A stretch of DNA of 64,000 bases from Hymenolepis diminuta (taxonomy: Eukaryota > Platyhelminthes > Cestoda > Cyclophyllidea > Hymenolepididae). The position numbers and the translations under genes were made by a program. Numbering within the stretch: position 1 is the first letter of the stretch; each line of letters begins with the position of its first letter. A model generated the notes under the pieces. The model searched no databases. It saw only the letters and a list, made by a program, of their open reading frames with translations, and was not told the origin of the DNA. This document shows positions 13,929 through 27,200 of the stretch, in pieces. The stretch lies in NCBI GenBank assembly GCA_900708905.1, contig CAADRB010000004.1, positions 553,883 through 617,882 of the forward strand. Reading direction: 5' to 3'.

Positions 13929-14905
13929 TTATTCATCAACGTAATCTCCATCAAGAGCAACGCAATCATTCCGGCACCGCTCTAACATTTCAATACCACT
14001 TTTGTAGAACGATTTATCTTTTGCCTCAAAATAGGCCTCAGTTTCAGTTATAACCTCCTCATTCATGCGAAATTTCTTACCGGCGAGTATTTTTTCAGGT
14101 CTGCGAACAGCCAGTAGTCGCTGGAGCCAAATCTGGCAAATACGGTGGATGTGGGAGCAATTCAAAGTTCAATTCATGTAGTTTTGCCATTGTTTTGATT
14201 GACTTGTGACACAGTGCGTTGTCTTGATGAAACAAAATTTTTTCTTTGCCATATGCGGTCGTNNNNNNNNNNNNNNNNNNNNNNNNNNNNNNNNNNNNNN
14301 NNNNNNNNNNNNNNNNNNNNNNNNNNNNNNNNNNNNNNNNNNNNNNNNNNNNNNNNNNNNNNNNNNNNNNNNNNNNNNNNNNNNNNNNNNNNNNNNNNNN
14401 NNNNNNNNNNNNNNNNNNNNNNNNNNNNNNNNNNNNNNNNNNNNNNNNNNNNNNNNNNNNNNNNNNNNNNNNNNNNNNNNNNNNNNNNNNNNNNNNNNNN
14501 NNNNNNNNNNNNNNNNNNNNNNNNNNNNNNNNNNNNNNNNNNNNNNNNNNNNNNNNNNNNNNNNNNNNNNNNNNNNNNNNNNNNNNNNNNNNNNNNNNNN
14601 NNNNNNNNNNNNNNNNNNNNNNNNNNNNNNNNNNNNNNNNNNNNNNNNNNNNNNNNNNNNNNNNNNNNNNNNNNNNNNNNNNNNNNNNNNNNNNNNNNTG
14701 TTTTCTGGTGTTACCGCCTCATTTGGACGTCCACTGCGTTTTGTGTGTCTCGGTGTCGGTGTCTCTACGACCACGTTTGAAGTCAGCAAACCAACCTTTT
14801 ATTGTTGTTTCTGATGGAGCGGAGTCCCCATAACACTTTTAAAGCCATTACTTCGCTTGAACGGTATTTTTTCCCATCAAGAAGGAGTGTAAAATTAAAA
14901 CACGA
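13929..14905 (-). pseudogene. Mariner transposase, frameshifted and gapped
   Basis: The N-terminal side before the gap shows RSGRPNEAVTPEN, a typical linker between the helix-turn-helix and catalytic parts. After the gap come KRPHMAKKKF-type residues, then AGKKFRMNEEVITETEAYFE and a C-terminus ending DGDYVDE with a TAA stop. The segment SDYWLFADLKK, which carries the last Asp of the DD34D triad, lies in another frame from the sequence that follows. The shift falls at a run of six A near 14093, and at least one more shift lies upstream near 14165. The first two catalytic aspartates would lie in the gap. Confidence 0.85.
14263..14698. other. Assembly gap (436 N)
   Basis: A run of N inside the mariner transposase. 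Such gaps often arise at repeats that could not be assembled. The true size is unknown, and open frames drawn through it are artefacts. Confidence 0.99.
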
Positions 14906-15087
14906 AATTGTTTTTGATGCATTGTTTTGAAAATAACAAAAGTAGCGTCACTCTTAGCACAATAACTCACAAACTAATGAATAGAATATCATGAAATTTT
15001 TGAAGGTTAGTATTAACTGAAAAAAGGTGACTGCAATAAAACTAGCTCCATCTATGTGTTAGGCCCGGGACTTTTTAGCCCATGTGT

Positions 15088-16938
15088 TATATTAAACACA
15101 AATGAATGCCGGTAAGTGAGGAATACGAATAGAATAACGAGCAACGCAAAGCACCGGGAAAGATACAAGCTTATGAAAGCTATTCGAATGACGAAAGATG
15201 ATCCTCGACACAAATAAGAATAAGAAAGCCAATTCTTGTATGTTGATCATATGAAAATTGACTCTCTAAGTAAATAAAGTTCTGAGTACAACTAAATTGA
15301 GCATCTGAAGCTTTGTTCTTTGCACATTTCTTCGAGAACAATTACATGGTTTAAATGAATTTCACATTAGGCGAAACTATTCAGTTTTCGAAATATTATG
15401 TAAGTGAACTTGACTAATACTTGTTGAAAGATCCATATAAAATTTTAGTAAAAGTTTAAAAATGAGTGCAAAATATTTACCAATTACAAATCCTTTAACA
15501 CAGTATAAAATTGACCCCATTTACTTCACTCACTTCATAGATTTTATTTTGCACTTAATTCGATAAAGAGTAGATATCCATTAGGCTGTTCTGCAAATAA
15601 GATGGCATATTGTAATTTTTTAGAAATATAAACAGTTTTTAAATTAAATTACAGGCTTCAAATGCAAATATTGCAGATTGAGTAATTTCGTATTCGTACT
15701 TTAACCAAAACGAAGTTAAGAAACCGTTGCAAATCATGGAACATTAGTTGCCTTCTTACTTTAATTAAATATTTGGTATTAGATTTCCGTGTCATATGCA
15801 CTTAACCTCCAGAATATACGTGACCAAGAGAAAGTATATTGGTTTTAGCTCGGGCTTGTTCCTCCCGATCGACATTGTTGAAGTTAAAGCTTGTCTTTAA
15901 ACATATATGGAGTCAACAAACCTACCAAAATACGTGTCCTAAAGTGATACCAGGTCAACATATCATAAAGAATTTGGTACAGAAAATAACTATAAAATTA
16001 TTGAAGAGCTGAATTTCGTTTTTTATTAGGTTGACACCTAAAGTACGACTCGGAAATGAATGAAAAAAAGGGAGAATAGAACTCTGACCTGGGGAAGAAC
16101 TGAGCCATCATTGTTACACATTCAAGAAAAACGAATATCGGTATGTGAAAACAGATAGAACAAAAGCTAACCCAAACTAAGAGGAAGAACGATGTAAATT
16201 CACTTATCGGAATATAAAGGGCAATATTTTGATTAAAAATGAAAGTGGCATAACCGATTGTTTTATTAAAAATGGTACTATAAAACCATACCTTCAAGTT
16301 CTTAGTTGGCAAATCAAATTATATTAGTGTTAATTAATGACACTTCTAAGTAGAATTTAAATAACCAACATTTTAAGACATTTTCATGGAAAATGATAAC
16401 CAAATTCTCAATGTGTACAAATCTACTTCTTATGGAGTGTACTCACTCAGTTTGCAAAAATTATGAAAAAAACATGATGTTCTTCGTAAAAACTTTCCCA
16501 GGTTACTTTCCCCATTGTAATGAAAAGAAAAATTTAGATACATGCATACTGTACATTTAAGTTTAACCGCTGTTGAAAAATATTTACTCTTTTTATATGC
16601 TACGTGTCTTTCAGGGATGTTATCACGAACTTAATCCGAAGATGTGTGGATGTGCATTCGGAAATTTCGCTGAAGAGGTGATACTAAAAGAGACCTTTAG
16701 TGTATTGTTTTATTATGAAAATACAAGCGCTATCTAAATTAAATTACGGATTTCCGATGCAAAGATGACAAACTGAGCAACGCTATTTAAAGCTTCTTCC
16801 TACCACTTATCAGTGGAATTAGATAAGTGACATTCTTGTCTATTTCTAATTAATTGACAGAAGTCACTCATGTGGGGAAGTGAGAAGAGGTAAATGGTGG
16901 ATATACATTACTTCTAATCTGTCGCATTCTCTACTCAC
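15088..16938. other. No gene recognised
   Basis: AT-rich. The minus frame at 15998-16312 is hydrophobic (many Phe and Ile) as expected from composition, with no family match. Confidence 0.5.
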
Positions 16939-16982
16939 CGTACTTAAAGTAGATTGTTGACTGAGAGGATGACAACCAGAGA
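16939..16982 (-). CDS. Candidate 44-base microexon linking rotatin blocks
   Basis: The rotatin block ending at 21278 leaves two bases of a codon, and the exon starting at 9818 needs one supplied base. A stretch with a strong acceptor (TTATTCTAG) and a consensus donor (ACG|GTGAGT) has exactly the phase needed, one base, 14 open codons, one base. It would encode LWLSSSQSTIYFKY. Phase agreement can arise by chance in a gap of over 11 kb, so this is weak. Confidence 0.2.
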
Positions 16983-18036
16983 CTAGAATAACAACGAAAA
17001 AAATATCTGTTTTGGAAAATATCAGATTTCCTTTGATGGGAGAAATTATCTTATCTTCGGAATCAGGAATAAAAGAGACCATATTCCTCTATTAACTATT
17101 ACTGAACAATATGCGTCGTCATTCCGCAAATCAGAATTAAATTTACGTATGATAATCTCAATAATGGATTAAGTTTCCATCTGCAGTTAATTCTAATATA
17201 TTATCAGTCCCTATTACCAATTCCTTTCAGCTATTTCAGAAGCCGAAACCAACCGTATATATTTTCAGTAAATGAAATTGTCAATTACACTAGTAAAAGG
17301 GACCAACAAAGATCTGTCAAAATTCTAGCTGCGCAATCATCGAGCCTCAATGTTTACTTTCTGTTATACATTTGCTCTCTTCGATAACACACTGGTCAAC
17401 GTACGCGTCCATAAAATCAGAAGTCAGGAGAGAAATGCTCATCGGCGTACATTCAGTGACGTGAATGATGAGCCGGATTGGGTAATTCTGGTCAACAAGA
17501 GGGGAGGCAGAATGAAAGTCTTAAAAGAGCTGCTCCAGAATACCTTCATTTAACCCAGATTAAGTACCATTAACACTTCTTAATGAGGGTCTTTGGGAGA
17601 TCTCTAATTAGCTTGGAAACAGTTATGCCTATGAGTATGAATGCCACTACCTTTATTGGCCCAATTTCTAGACAACCTCACATAATTCCTCTCCGAAAAA
17701 ACTCACGCAAATCAATCAACTGTTGCTGATACAGTTAGTAAGGCATACAAGTCACTACAGCTCAACCTCCCTTAAGATGCACACGCCCACCATCGGTCAA
17801 TCATAATGCCGACGCATCACTAATTAGTCACGAATACGAGCATCTGAAGATAAAGTTGTTTATATATGATACTTTTACAGCTATACAACTAAATAAGGTT
17901 TTTGAAGCATTCCGAAATTCCTTTCAGTTTGGTGAGTAGTTTGGCATATCCATTAGTCAATGATTCCCAAACTGAAGGAGAGCTAACATTCTAAAGCCCC
18001 TCAAACTGAGAAAATTGCCCTAATGATTAATATAAA

Positions 18037-18520
18037 TCAGAGTGGTTGATCATTCAAATCACAAGATGTGTCAAGAACATGAGATCTGACCACCACACCA
18101 CAGATGAACAAATTTCCAACCATTACATTGCCGTTATAAATTAACAAATTCACAACTTGCTTTCTAGAGCCGCTTCCTTGGCTTCCTTGGACGTATAGAA
18201 CAGGATCTTTAACGAAGAATGTACAGCTTGTCGATGAGATTCCATCTGACCGAAGATTTGAGGACATTCATCACCAAGCATAGAACGTGTCGCTCCACTG
18301 TCTAGAAGTACACCGTCCAAGTTGATAATCGGTTGCGGAAAAGAGGTCGCCAAGGTGATTAATGATGAGGTGATTTGTGAGGTAGTAGATGAATTGTTGA
18401 AAGCAGCACAGACAGGATTGTCCGAAGGGGAAGATTGTTGTGGGATAGGACGAGAAAGAACCACAGAAATGAATGTCAGGGCAACTTGGAGTAGATTGAA
18501 GAGAGTAGATCTTTAAAAAT
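18037..18520 (-). pseudogene. Retropepsin-like fragment of an LTR retrotransposon
   Basis: The minus strand reads INLDGVLLDSGATRSMLGDE, in which LLDSGATRS is the active-site motif of retroviral-type aspartic proteases (D-S/T-G-A). The frame continues to about 18150; an overlapping second frame (FVKDPVLYVQGSQGSGSRKQ and onward to 18037) appears to carry the distal half, so a frameshift is likely. No reverse transcriptase, integrase or LTR was seen beside it. It is therefore a relic, or possibly a co-opted protease domain. Family-level assignment rests on one short motif. Confidence 0.45.
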
Positions 18521-21277
18521 AATAAGAAATAAAATATGTGAAAATAATTCCATTTCTCCATTCAGATCAATCTACCTTGAAAACTGATTGGCTCAGAAAA
18601 TTATAATTACTTTTTATTGGAACGTTGCCACAGAGATTCATTCCACAATCGTAAAATTCCATTGTTATCTTTGAATTTGTATTTACGAAATAGGACGCCT
18701 AACTGAGTGCGCAACGTCCTTAATATTTTACATTAGCTGTCTCATTAATAGCTAACTTTTCGATAAACAACAGGACCGAAACTCTATTCTGAACTCTTCG
18801 AATATTTAGATTAATACGTAAGTTTTGATTTAAAATTACTGAGAAGAACTAATAACACTAAATTGTATAATAACGTTGAAAGATATGTCGATTTGCAGGA
18901 AACCCTAAAATAAATATGTAATGACAAAATAACCAACTCGATCTTCCTGAAGTAAGTGAAATCTAGATTTCACATATCAGAAATATGTTATGCATAAAAT
19001 TCTACTTCTAACTATTACTAGATTTATGTATTTTCTGATGCGGATTTTCAATGACTACTCTATAAATCAACCATTTCTAGTTTATGACACTACTTCTGAG
19101 TTTTTATAAATAAAGATCTTTGTAACATTGATTTCAAATTTCTTTACCACTCATTCCAATAATAATGAAAAATAATCTGCGCTAACTCGACTGTGTTGAC
19201 TTTATTCAAACATTACAAATCTTAATAACTAAATAAGAGCTTTAAAACTATTTTGGAGACATTTTCCCCATTCGCAAAACTCAACTGAATACTTGTATAT
19301 ATGATAAAAAAACAGCTTTCTGTAAACTATCAAAAAAGGCATCCCCGGCATATTAACTATTTACAAGTTTAGTCAAGCAACTTTAAATTTGTATTTTACA
19401 AAAAAAGAATTACATCAACACTTGGATACATTTAGAAAAAAGAGGGATAATACTTTTATCTACCATTAACCTCATAAACTCTGATAGAGTAAAAAAAGGT
19501 AACTAAAAACTAACTTCTTCAGTAATATTTTAAGATTATCTGGTGGGTAAAAATTTACACAGAAGAGGAAAAGAAGGGACAAAAAACCAGCTAAAATCAG
19601 GTAGCGTGAACATGATTAGGGTAACAGAATAACAAACAAAATATTTGACTGGTTAAATTATTCACGATTAGACAAATAGGAGACAATTCTTAAGTCAAAA
19701 TTTTCAACAGAAAAGAAGCATTATAGAGCCTTTGTGATGAGAAAATTGTATCCTATCCATTCCTCTGAATGTGCATGAAGGAGTTTCGGTTTTTTCACAG
19801 ACATGCATGTCTGCCAGCATCTATTTAAGGCTTGCAGGCAAATATATCAAATAGACGGGGTAGAATTTGGAAATAAAATTCTGCATAAACTGTATTAATC
19901 TAAAACACAAACCACGTTAGCATAAGGATCAGAAATCATTAGTCTTATAAGATATTATGAATTTCGTCCGCTCACCGAGTTTAAATCTACAAAATATTAC
20001 TGAATAATGTTCAACTAAGGTCTTTAATATCGAAATAATAACGTAATGAAGGAGTCTAAATTACCTAAGAGTACATTTGAATGTTATTAATAGTAATAGT
20101 AATGCCTAGCCTCCTAATATCACGCCATCTAGGCTTTCAATGCTCTTACCAGAACAAAGTGTTAATTACTCTGGATTCAGTAACAGGTAAGGAAAAAACC
20201 AGTGTACCCGGTATTAAATTATGGCCTCGTTTAACACCATATTTCCACTCTCTTACGAATTAGTCTAATTAAGCTATTAAAATTGACTGCATCACTTTAA
20301 CATGGTTAATACAAGAGAAAGGGAAGGGAGTATTAGCGGGAATAAAATGGTGCTTGCGGCAACAATTACAGCTACTTTAACTTTAAATAGAGATATGCTC
20401 AATAAATATGCAGTCTCGTCCATATATATTGGATAGTAAGAGGACATTAAACTACATGAGTTGTGTGGTTAATTAAGACTTTTTTCAAATCAGAAGTCAT
20501 TAATGGATGTTCAACAGCCCACATCAAGTGAAGTGCATGGTCGACAGTAAAAATTTATCGGATATGAGATTCCAGGGTGTCGGAAAAATATATCTTCAAA
20601 GAGAAGAGTACTAAATAGGTCCACTTACTTCGATCTAAAAGCACTTGGAAAAAGGCAAAAAGGAAATAAAATATTTTTCTATTTCAGCACCTGGAAATTT
20701 TAGTTTCAAATCCTATGCAATTCAATAGAAGCTGAAATATATCTTAAAGAATTAAGTTAAGCTATAAAATTTAATAAATACAACATCTCTACTCATATTG
20801 ATAAGTAGCAAGGCTTGGCAATTAGTAAAGAAAAACTTCACTTTAGAGTCATTTAGCTAAAGTTTTCCAAAATCTCAGATTTACAAAGTTAGAAATTGGC
20901 AAATTTATAAGACCCTTTATTGAAACTGTATCAAAAAAGACGGTTTGATTCAATTCTAGTAGATGACCAACAATTACTGTCTGAACAGATCCGAAATATA
21001 TCTCGATGATCAATGTTGGTTTGCCCATTATAAAGGCCGACAATCGGTAAGAGACCAATACTGAAACAAATATTGATCTGAGCTTGATCAAAAAATACTG
21101 AAACAACAAATCCACAAAGCACTAAGCTTAGACTGCACTAAAAATCAATATTTGTATGAGAATGCTAAGAGTAAAAACCAATTGTAAGGTTAAGGTAGGT
21201 GAAGAAATCTGTCCAATACAAGCAGTTCGAACTGGGCATAATTGCAAGGTCACTTACGTGTAAAAATAATCACTCAC
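18521..21277. other. No gene recognised; possibly rotatin intron
   Basis: Two overlapping minus frames lie at 20849-21122 (88 and 63 codons). Neither has the phase needed to follow the rotatin exon ending at 21278, and neither matches a domain. Confidence 0.5.
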
Positions 21278-24200
21278 CGAAATCTTGTCCTAGATCCTTT
21301 CTCCTGTCCATTTGATGGTGTTTTATTAATATTAATCGCTTCCGATAACAGTCGGTTGAGGAGAGTATCAAATTGATGAGCGATGGAAGCTAAGGGTTGA
21401 AGAACATGGCGTAGAACAAGATCCGGAGAATTTTCATCACCTTCTGAGTCCAGAAAGGTGATAAAGAAGAGCATAACTGATTCTAGCAGCTCTTCCATAC
21501 CTTCCACATCTAAAGAGAAGACAAGATAATAGTCAATTGGAATGTCATCACTAACGTGAAAACTCGCTAACAGATAAAAATTTTACATCTATTCTAAATT
21601 ATTAGGACCACCAAAATGCAAAGTGAATATATCGTTCTAAACACAATAATCGTCAATTATTATCTTAACGACAGGCTGTCAGACGGACCAGACTTAATGT
21701 CTATCCTGGATCTTCCTAGTTTACTCAAAGATTGACGTTGTAATCCTATTGAAATTACATCAGGTGACCATTCCAGAGAAAGTAGTCTGAGATAAGTTTT
21801 CACTTACTCCCTTTAATAACTGTACTCTGGAGAGAGATACATTTGGTTTATCTCCTGATTTCTAACTTGGTTATTTTGGTTTGGTTGTTAAACGACTCTG
21901 GAATGGACCTTTAGCTACCCGCCAACCCCCCGCCCCCAACCACATACTAGGTCAGTATATAAATACCACAATTAGTAGTAGATACACAATGTTGTAACAA
22001 TAAAATGTAAACCAAACACCACTGCAATTGGTATCTCGTTTATCATAAGTGCTCCAACCTTTTCCATAAGGAGGATTAACAAAAGTATTAGCAGAAGACG
22101 TACCAATTGCCAGACAGTTCGATAGCATAACTAGAAAACGACGATCCAAGAGAAATATTTGCTTTTGATGTGAAGGGTTAGGTGAAAGAAAAAGAATAGT
22201 CTGAAAGAGACGCAAAATTTGGGCAAACATTAATGCTATTTGTCTAGCCGCAGTCCGGCCAACGATCAATGGGACAGAACTTTTTGAAGCAAGACACTCT
22301 AGTAGAGCTAAAAGTGAGTAGATGGTTTGCAATTAATGTTTAAATGAATGCAAAATGATTTAGAAGATCGAAACCCACCAGGATTAATCAAACTCTTGAG
22401 AGCCTCATATAGTTTATACTCTTCAAATTGTTGCAAAATGAAGTCAAATGGAAGAATATGACAAAGATTTCCAAGAAAACTGCAAACTCGATCAATAAGA
22501 AGGGGGGTTGATAAGACTCCAGTATTCTAAAAATGCCAAAACACAGCATTTTAAGATGAAAGATAGCAACACCATCTCCACTTATAGGTAAGGAACCAAC
22601 TTCAATTAGTTCCGAACTGTTCTTTCTTTTCTTGCTTTGGAATATTGGAGAAAGTTGGCAGTTTTTCAACATATCGGACAAAAGCGGAAAGAAGCGGTAT
22701 CGTTCTAACATACACTTAAGGGCACCAGGACCGACAATTTGTTTCTGTAAATCAAAATCAACGGATATAGAAACAAACTCCGTACAAAAAATAAAAAACA
22801 ACAAATTCTATCGGACTTACCCCTGTCTGCGGGTCAGTATAAGAAGGATTGAGATAACCATTTGGACTTTGGTATCTTGAAATGCTTGCAATGAGGTTTG
22901 TAAGTAAATGGACAGCTGCCGATTTCATTTTCGGTGATTCAGCCGAACTAGCAAATACGGTAAATGCCATATCCCATAGATCACAAAATCTTATTTGGAT
23001 AGCACAAGGATAAGAAACAAGTTGTGCAAGGATGGTAATTGACAGAAATCGAACCTATGAGAACATTTCAAAAATTAGTAGCTACTTATTTCAGAATAAG
23101 TAGAGAAAATATGCTCTACTTGGTCTTACCTCGCTATTTGCGTTCTTAGAAATTAGTTCAACAACCAGTGGCGCAAGACCGGAAGTTTCCAAAGATTCAC
23201 CTGATTTCCTCCAATTTTGAAAAGTTAACAGTAGCATTGTATTATGCGAAAGCTCCAATAAAGAATACAGAAATCCATTATGAGGAGGGGAACTTTGCTG
23301 AAGCTCCAAAATTTTCTGGATTAACTTTCTGATAAGTTGACAAAGCTCAATGAAAACTGATTCCGTTCGCTGAACTCCAAAAATCCAAGAAGATCTAAGT
23401 GAATGCAAAGTGAATTACTTCAACTGAAATGATAATTATTGGCACTGGATTAAAATGCCTACCTTTGAGTAATTCGCAGAAGAATTTTGATGGCCGAATA
23501 CAAATAAGCGAGGTGGTCAACTAGAGAATTCGTATGAACTTTTACAAATTTTAGAGCCCACTGGAAGAGAAAGTGGAGTGCTTCGAAACTGTCAGATTGC
23601 CTAATCAATAGAACATACTTAAAAGGTTAAATTATACAGCATTTAGAATTTAATAAGGCCCATGATTTGCTTCTACTAAACTTAACTGGACTACTGCGAC
23701 TAAAACCAGGAAACCCAAATCAGAATTTTTTGAGTACATAACTAAAATTGCACTCCCTTAAGCTTGACAATAATAGGCTATCTAACTTCCATGGCGCCTT
23801 CACTGATTTTCCAATTAGATATCTTCGGTCATGATTAAACTTACTTCAAATTATGCTCGGCCTTGTTAGATGATTGTTCTTCTTTTAATAAATGTTCGCT
23901 ATCACGAAGATAATCCTGACATGCCAGTACTGCATCAAATAGAGACGGAATAACATTGAAATGGAGGGATTGCTTTGCTTCCACTAGCCTTGGACTGTCA
24001 GTACTTCCTATACCGGCATCAAATTTCCTCATCATGTAGACCATAGCCGAATTTGGAGTCACGATCTCCCCTAATAGCAACGCACAAGCCTATTTAAAGA
24101 GAGGGAAGGAGAAAGCAAAATAAAACAAGAGCATTCCGTTTATTATGCTATCAAATCCTATAAATGAGAAGAGAGATCTACATTTCACGTAGAAATACTT

Positions 24201-27200
24201 TCTCCTGGTTTTTTTTAAAAAAAATCGTGATCTAGTGTAATCCCCTCAATTAACCTCTGATAATTTAAATAATCTTAGAACTAAGATAGATGTCAAAAGT
24301 GAAGGAAGTTATCTCTAGCCAAAAAAATAAGGCATATATTTCAAATAAGTCTACCCTTTTACTTTAAATACCGAAGACCACTTTTTTCTGCTTTTAGAGG
24401 TATTATAATTATCAGAATATATGCATGAATACTACTCACTTCAAGCGAATGAGGGTTCAAAAACGGCGGAGAAAGCTCGAAGGTTATAAAAGTTTGAAGG
24501 CATTGAATGAGTAGGCGGTAGTCTTCTGTACAAGAAGGTAGAACACGAAGAAATCTCTGCAAATTGGCCTCTTGCCACCAGAGAGGGTGATTACTGGTAA
24601 AAACGCTAGATACTTCGGGAGTTCGCATAAAAATTACTTTGAGTAGGGTTAAGTAATTCAAGCTTGAGGTAGCTTCACTATGAGAGCTCGATGTACGAAG
24701 ACGGTTTAGGATGTTAGGCACGGTAATAGTGGGATTGGCACTTCCGAGCAGAGCTGATTCAGTTTGTGTCATTAGCAAGACCGGATCACTAAATGTGAAA
24801 TGAGATAAAATTTAGAGTAGTAGTAATACTACTTTTCAGTGGATATCAGACAATATTATGTTCCACTGATATTACAATAACATGTGAATGCCCAGTTAGA
24901 TAAAACGACTTCAGAATACTCCATTGCTTAAAATTGTACTACCTCAAAAAAATCATCTACATCACTGTTATCAAATCAAAACAACAAAACTAGGTTATAT
25001 CCGTAGCATAATTTTAGGTTTACAGAACCAGTTTGTCCTCGATTCCTTCTGCGAATGATTTCCAAATAACCCTCAGAGCTCGAACTACAGCAACATTTAT
25101 TGCGCGATCTCGCTGTGAATTCCTAGGTTTATTTACATTCGCAATATGTTGAAGCAGACAAGATAAATCTGGCAATTCAATGGGATTCCGCGATTGTATA
25201 GAGTAGAGTGGGCAAGTAAACGGTAGGCAGAAAGAGGTAATAACTGCTGGAGGTAGACATATAGACGATCTGAAATGAGAAAAGAGAAGTAATGAGATAC
25301 CTGGGTGATCCCAATAAATATCCATAAAATGTATATGTTATCAATACTATTATTATTCAATTTCATAACAGAATATTCAACGGATTTGCCATTATTTGCG
25401 ACTTGAATACATTCAATCTAAACTGACTTCCTGGTTAGACCCGCCTCTCACATAATTGATTTCATAATGAAGAAACAGTAAATTGAAAATGACACTTATG
25501 TAGAATCCAATCAAAGCAATAAAAAAATAAAATGAATAAAAAGAAAATCGACATAAGATGTAGATTTGAATGTATTCAAGGGGTTCTGAGACTAATTGAT
25601 AACTATAACCATCTGCCAATATAGAAAATCAGATAAGATATCCACAGATAATCTGAGGTCCTATATTACAATTAAGAATATCATACGAGGTTTCCCGATT
25701 GACTGATACTGTTTTGTACACAATACTTACTCATCTGAGATTCGTATTGCAGGAGTACAAATGATCAGAGCTATGATAACTGATATACTTCGGCGAATTC
25801 TCGAATCCTTCCAAAAGTAAAGTCCCACTGAAACGAATAAAATGAAACATTAAACAAAGATTTCGAATTGGTAAGATGCTAAACTGAGCCAAAGTACCTT
25901 GTAAAAGGGGTTTGAAAAATACGGATTGATTGAGGTAGAAATAATGGCGCGACTTAAGATCATTTACAATGACGTAGTGGGTGATCGTGAGAAACACTTT
26001 AACAAGGGGTTCAATGAGAAGATTTTCAACGACATTTAAACCAAGTTTGGCTGGTAAGGAAGTAACCCACTCTAGAAGATTGCTGAGCCCGTTGGCCTCA
26101 TGCCAGAGTTCTAAACCATATGGCACTAAAAGAAGAAAATTAAAGTAGATTACTAGAATTAAACAAAGAAATTTAATTTTCAGTATTTAGTAATTCTCAA
26201 ACAATAAAAACATTGCTACTATCATCCGCCATTCTATAAAGTAAGTTTTAATTAAATCAATGTTAGACGATTTAAATCTTAAAACTATTTCCAACTTAAG
26301 GTAAATTGAATTACAAGTCTAAAATAGAACAAAAGATTTAGACCTCAGTAACTAATTCAAATACGGAATAATAAAGTATATTTAATCAAATTACGTCAAT
26401 GAATTGCTTAAATATTATTTGCTTCTTTGCCAAAGCCTTACTAAGTGTACGTACTAGACCTTTCCCTAATCTTAAAAAAAAACATCGATATGACTTAAAA
26501 AATTCCAATATCCTTCACTACGACATTAAGAAGGATAACAGTCAATCACTTAATAATGAGGTAAGATAAACCCCTAAATTCAACTGAACTTTGACAGATT
26601 TATAACTCTTTATTCATTAGTTACTTTCGATATAGCTTTAGGTAGCGGCCTCTACCAAATAAGCAGTCTATTTGTGTTAAACAAGGAAAGAATTATGCAT
26701 ATACATATCCCACTTACAATTAAGGGTCCCAAAAACTCGTTCTGCAGCGTTACATCTCACTCCCAGATCAGCAATTTCATCTCCTACTAGTTTCATCGTT
26801 TCAACAAAAATTTTAAGATCATTGTTAGTGGAAGAGGTTTCACCAGCGGAAATCTTACAACTCAGTTCTTCAAATATCACTTCATTAATAGGCATTGCAG
26901 GATCGGTAATAAATAGCAAGTCACTCAGCGTCTCATCAAGAGAAGAATGCAATTCCACGAGATCTTTGATTTTGAAATCCATCACTTGAACGACCAAAGA
27001 GGCTGCCTTTCTGCGAATATACGCTTGTGGCTGATAAAGGAGAAGTATTATAGTAGCTAAGCGATCCGTCGACACATTTTTAAAGCCACCGAGGCCAAGA
27101 CAAGCTCCTAGCACTGGATCAATTTCAGCAGATAGACCTGCAAGTAGAGAAATGAGAGGCTGGATCGGTCGCCATTCAGTCGAATACGGAAGACTGTCCA

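Larger units (their letters stand above)
13865..15087 (-). mobile_element. Mariner-family DNA transposon, decayed
   Basis: Terminal inverted repeats of about 30 bases (13865-13894 and 15058-15087) share the core AAAAGTCCCGGGCCTAAC and differ at only two or three places. The right end is followed by TA and the left is preceded by CA, consistent with a worn TA target duplication. Between them lies minus-strand transposase coding sequence interrupted by an assembly gap of 436 N. The total of about 1.2 kb fits a mariner element. Presence of the repeats at both ends shows a whole insertion, but frameshifts make it non-autonomous. Mariner elements are common in flatworms and many other invertebrates. 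Confidence 0.9.

Noticed and set aside
14199..14833. Long open frames of about 200 codons on both strands
   Set aside because: They are open only because they run through the N gap; just the mariner frames on the minus strand are meaningful.
17350..17553. Plus-strand frame of 67 codons with a charged C-terminal half
   Set aside because: More coding-like than most here, but isolated and unrecognised; it cannot be told from chance.
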